Source of the DNA: Acidobacteriota bacterium
Lineage (GTDB): Bacteria > Acidobacteriota > Terriglobia > Terriglobales > Acidobacteriaceae
Length of the DNA: 7,391 nt
Reading direction: 5' to 3'
Assembly: GCA_003224995.1 (NCBI GenBank)
Contig: QIAI01000370.1
Span: forward strand, 1-7,391
Made by a program: the position numbers and the translations under genes. Position 1 is the stretch's first letter, and each line of letters starts with the position of its first letter. Shown piece after piece: positions 5,820-7,391 of this stretch. Under the pieces are notes generated by a model, which worked only from the letters and a program-made list of their open reading frames with translations, ran no database searches and was not told the origin of the DNA.

Positions 5820-5847
5820 AAAAAAGAAGACGGGGAAAAACCCCGTC
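5820..5847 (-). terminator. Terminator-like hairpin in the reductase leader
   Basis: On the minus strand, GACGGGG-TTTTT-CCCCGTC (7-bp perfect stem, 5829-5847) is followed by TTC and six T residues. This is a good intrinsic-terminator shape with one C interrupting the T-tract. It stands between the predicted promoter and the reductase start, with no gene upstream on this strand for it to end. It may attenuate the reductase transcript, or it may simply be a 5' stabilising stem. Confidence 0.6.
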
Positions 5848-5871
5848 TGTGACCGATGTGGAAGCATCCGA

Positions 5872-5901
5872 ATTAGATATGACGATCGTAACCCGGGTCA
5901 A
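5872..5901 (-). promoter_or_regulatory. Predicted sigma-70-type promoter for the reductase gene
   Basis: Minus strand: TTGACC (complement of 5896-5901), an 18-bp spacer, then TCTAAT (complement of 5872-5877). Each hexamer matches its consensus at five of six positions. The start of transcription would be near 5865, giving a leader of about 100 nt. The spacer holds two adjoining 8-bp palindromes, ACGATCGT (5882-5889) and ACCCGGGT (5891-5898), which could be regulator sites. Confidence 0.55.
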
Positions 5902-6052
5902 GCAATCTGCTGTGGACTTGCCGTAAAATAGCGCTAGTGTTTCTCTAACTTGCAGATTCTGCAGCCGCGGCGAGGAACGAGGGTCGTTTGCGGCTGGCAA
6001 TCATCCAATTCAGGTATACGATGAGGGCGTTCTCCGGGGTTGTAGGGGCTTC

Positions 6053-6894
6053 ATGATTAAGGCGACGTTGCGAAATCCGGCCTTGCGCAAGCGGGCGACG
6101 CAATTCGGGCGGCTGGTCCGCCATTCCGCGGTCACACCCCGCGCCGGCAGCACCTACAAGCCTCAACTGGTCCACAATGGCGAGTTAGGCGTCACCTTCA
6201 TCGGACATGCAGCGTTTTTTGTGCAGATGGGCGGCCTGAACGTCACCATTGATCCCAAAACGATCTTCCGCCCATTGATCTCGTGCTGGTGACTCACGCC
6301 CACTTTGATCATCTGCATCGGCCCTCGCTGCGCGCCATCGTGCAGCACACGCGCCGCCTTACGGGGCGGGCTCCGACCTTAGTCATTCCGCATCACGTGT
6401 TCGACCTGGTGTCAGATCTGGGCTTCGATCAGATCATCGAACTCGACTGGTGGAATCACTATCGCCATGCCGGGCTCACCGTGACGCACGTGCCCTCGCG
6501 GCACTGGGGCGCGCGGATTTTGAAGGATTCGCATCGCGGCTACGGCGGCTACGTGCTTCGTTCCGAAAAGCATTCTGTGTATCACGCCGGAGACACTGCC
6601 TACTTCGCCGGCTTCCGCGAGATCGGCCAGCGGCTGGCGCCCGAAGTGGCCCTGCTGCCGATCGGAGCTTACAATCCGGAACAATTCCGGAACGTGCATA
6701 CCAGTCCGGAAGATGCGACCCGCGCATTTCTCGATCTGAACGCGCGCTGGATGGTTCCCATGCACTACGGAAGCTTCCGCCTGTCCCACGAGCCGGTCGA
6801 TGAGCCGCTGCAACTTCTGGAAAAAGAGGCCAAGAGCGCGGGAATCGAAGATCAGGTGGTGGTGCTCGAAGAGGGCGTGACCAAGTTTTTCTGA
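6053..6894 (+). pseudogene. Frameshifted MBL-fold hydrolase, NAPE-PLD-like
   Basis: Two overlapping frames together spell one metallo-beta-lactamase-fold hydrolase. The first (from ATG 6053; AGGGG 4 nt upstream) gives a basic N-terminus and the first strands LGVTFIGHAAFFVQMGGLNVTIDP, then runs out of register and stops at 6290-6292. The second frame, open from 6253, begins DLPPIDLVLVTHAHFDHLH and carries all expected metal ligands: HAHFDH, the His of PSRHWGAR, the Asp of AGDTAYF and the His of MHYGSF. GGYVL, EIGQRLAP and LLPIGAY are typical of the family, whose known members hydrolyse phosphodiester or lactone bonds (NAPE-PLD, UlaG). Relatives have some 20 residues between the DP and LPPID motifs, which are missing here, so a deletion with frame change is likely. 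The substrate is unknown. A sequencing or assembly error is the alternative explanation. Confidence 0.8.
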
Positions 6895-6982
6895 CGTTCA
6901 CCACAGAAGTTTTTCTGAATGTTCACATAGACGTTTTTCTGACATTCCCACCACAGAAAGTTTCCTGACGTCCTCACCACAG
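6883..6982. repeat. Tandem repeat, 4 units of 24-26 bp, overlapping the hydrolase stop codon
   Basis: The units are 6883-6906, 6907-6930, 6931-6956 and 6957-6982. Each begins with a variant of AAGTTTTTCTGA and ends in CACAG or CATAG. The first unit encodes the last residues (KFF) and the TGA stop (6892-6894) of the hydrolase frame, so the following units look like duplications of the gene's 3' end that later diverged. Confidence 0.85.
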
Positions 6983-7078
6983 AGACACAGAGTCACAGAG
7001 AAATCTTTAATTTGCAGTGGCGGGTGTGCCCGGCCCCTGATTCCGGCTTGTCAACCCACGGCTGATCTTCTCGAACAT

Positions 7079-7179
7079 AAACAGGTGGTCTGAGAAACAG
7101 GTGGCTGAGAACAGGTCGCCTGAGAACAGCTCGTCTGAGGTCATCTGAGAACAGGTCGACTAGGAAACAGGTCGCCTGA
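7079..7179. repeat. Tandem array of ~15-bp units, seven copies
   Basis: The units run 7079-7094, 7095-7109, 7110-7124, 7125-7139, 7140-7149 (shortened), 7150-7164 and 7165-7179. The consensus is AACAGGTCGCCTGAG. On the minus strand, several units contain TTCTCAG, the same heptamer as in the array at 378-475. The units are fully contiguous without unique spacers, so this is not CRISPR. Confidence 0.8.
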
Positions 7180-7185
7180 AAATAG

Positions 7186-7205
7186 CCCGCCACTTCAGTG
7201 GCGGG
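7186..7205. repeat. Hairpin CCCGCCAC/GTGGCGGG
   Basis: A perfect 8-bp stem with a TTCA loop (9 bp if the loop is TC). It follows the 15-base array directly, and GGAGGCTTT follows it, too few T residues for a sure terminator. Confidence 0.6.
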
Positions 7206-7225
7206 AGGCTTTGGACAAACCTGAC

Positions 7226-7242
7226 CCGTCCCGGAGGGACGG
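7226..7242. repeat. Hairpin CCGTCCC/GGGACGG
   Basis: A perfect 7-bp stem with a GGA loop, part of the hairpin cluster inside the inverted-repeat-bounded segment. No T-tract follows. Confidence 0.6.
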
Positions 7243-7306
7243 CTGAAAGGGCGGGCGTAGATTTTTCCGGCTAGCCAAATTCTCTTTTCCCTGCGCTTTC
7301 GAAAAA

Positions 7307-7334
7307 CGACGGGCAAGGACGCCCGTCGCTCCAC
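7307..7334. repeat. GACGGGCG-family hairpin repeat, copy 3
   Basis: CGACGGGC (7307-7314) pairs with GCCCGTCG (7321-7328) around an AAGGAC loop. Together with the trailing CTCCACC it matches copy 2 at 4821-4849 in the same orientation. The interval 7243-7306 has no further structure that I can see. Confidence 0.75.
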
Positions 7335-7391
7335 CGACAAATACTTATTTTCTCTGTGACTCTGAGCCTCTGTGGTGAGCGAACTGCGGCT

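Larger units (their letters stand above)
6973..7379. mobile_element. 407-bp segment bounded by ~30-bp inverted repeats (MITE-like)
   Basis: The left arm (6973-7004) and right arm (7347-7379) are inverted copies: 12 identical bases (CTCACCACAGAG), a three-base variable spot, 14 identical bases (CAGAGTCACAGAGA and its complement) and an A-run differing by one. In all there are two mismatches over 29 bases. The interior has no gene, only the 15-base array and three hairpins. No target-site duplication is visible, so a pair of dispersed repeats in opposite orientation is a valid alternative to a non-autonomous transposable element. The left arm overlaps the last unit of the preceding tandem repeat. 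Confidence 0.45.

Noticed and set aside
5763..5867. 35-residue N-terminal extension of the reductase
   Set aside because: It would precede the Rossmann strand, translates the terminator-like hairpin, and its ATG lies at about the predicted transcription start. The internal ATG has GGGAG at 6 nt.
6250..6290. Programmed -1 ribosomal frameshift in the hydrolase
   Set aside because: The only run is AAAA (6257-6260), without a slippery X XXY YYZ heptamer in the zero frame. The missing loop also argues for deletion rather than recoding.
6283..6894. Second hydrolase frame as an independent functional gene from GTG 6283
   Set aside because: It would lack the first strands of the metallo-beta-lactamase fold, and the in-frame sequence before it (PPIDLV) is family-like coding sequence. 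No ribosome site is evident.
7079..7179. CRISPR array
   Set aside because: The units are 15 bp and contiguous, without unique spacers, and no cas gene is present. The same reasoning excludes the arrays at 378-475, 3984-4090 and 6883-6982.
6993..7340. 115-codon minus-strand frame
   Set aside because: It consists entirely of repeats and hairpins and gives an Arg/Pro-rich peptide of no recognisable family.

Overview
The window looks like ordinary chromosomal DNA from a GC-rich free-living bacterium, most likely an acidobacterium (Terriglobia / 'Koribacter'-like). This assignment is an inference. It rests on the protein flavour and on intergenic repeat types I associate with that phylum: CTCAG-type heptad arrays, CCTTCGCG arrays, hairpins with a GACGGGCG / CGCCCGTC core, and a CACAGAG-type dispersed repeat. 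No marker gene is present to prove it. There is no phage, plasmid, CRISPR, toxin-antitoxin or defence signature.

Layout. 1-372 (+): 3' end of an unrecognised protein, cut by the window edge. 373-668: repeat-rich gap. 669-2335 (-): a two-component operon, with a histidine kinase (1433-2335) transcribed first and an OmpR/PhoB-type response regulator (669-1421) 11 nt behind it. 2336-2770: gap with paired hairpin repeats and a strong intrinsic terminator for the next gene. 2771-3667 (-): membrane fatty-acid (acyl-CoA delta-9 type) desaturase. 3668-4124: gap with an 11-bp-period direct repeat at the desaturase promoter side, a degenerate heptad array and a CTTCG array. 4125-4481 (-): half-size TauE/SafE-type membrane protein. 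4482-4883: gap with palindromes and a hairpin repeat. 4884-5762 (-): NAD(P)-dependent beta-hydroxyacid dehydrogenase of the glyoxylate/succinic-semialdehyde reductase type, preceded by a good promoter and, between promoter and gene, a terminator-like hairpin. 6053-6894 (+): NAPE-PLD-like metallo-beta-lactamase-fold hydrolase, broken by a frameshift with apparent loss of a loop. 6895-7391: repeat-only tail in which a pair of ~30-bp inverted repeats bounds a 407-bp hairpin-rich segment.

How the genes work together. Only the kinase and regulator form an evident functional unit. The desaturase lies next upstream of them on the same strand, and the kinase has two membrane helices with almost no external loop. 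A membrane-state sensor governing lipid desaturation is therefore conceivable, but a terminator and 435 nt separate them and nothing in the sequence proves a link. The other genes look like independent single-gene units. I found no convincing undescribed multi-gene system. The most notable signals are the intergenic repeat architecture, the broken hydrolase whose stop codon lies inside a tandem repeat, and the promoter-hairpin leader of the reductase.
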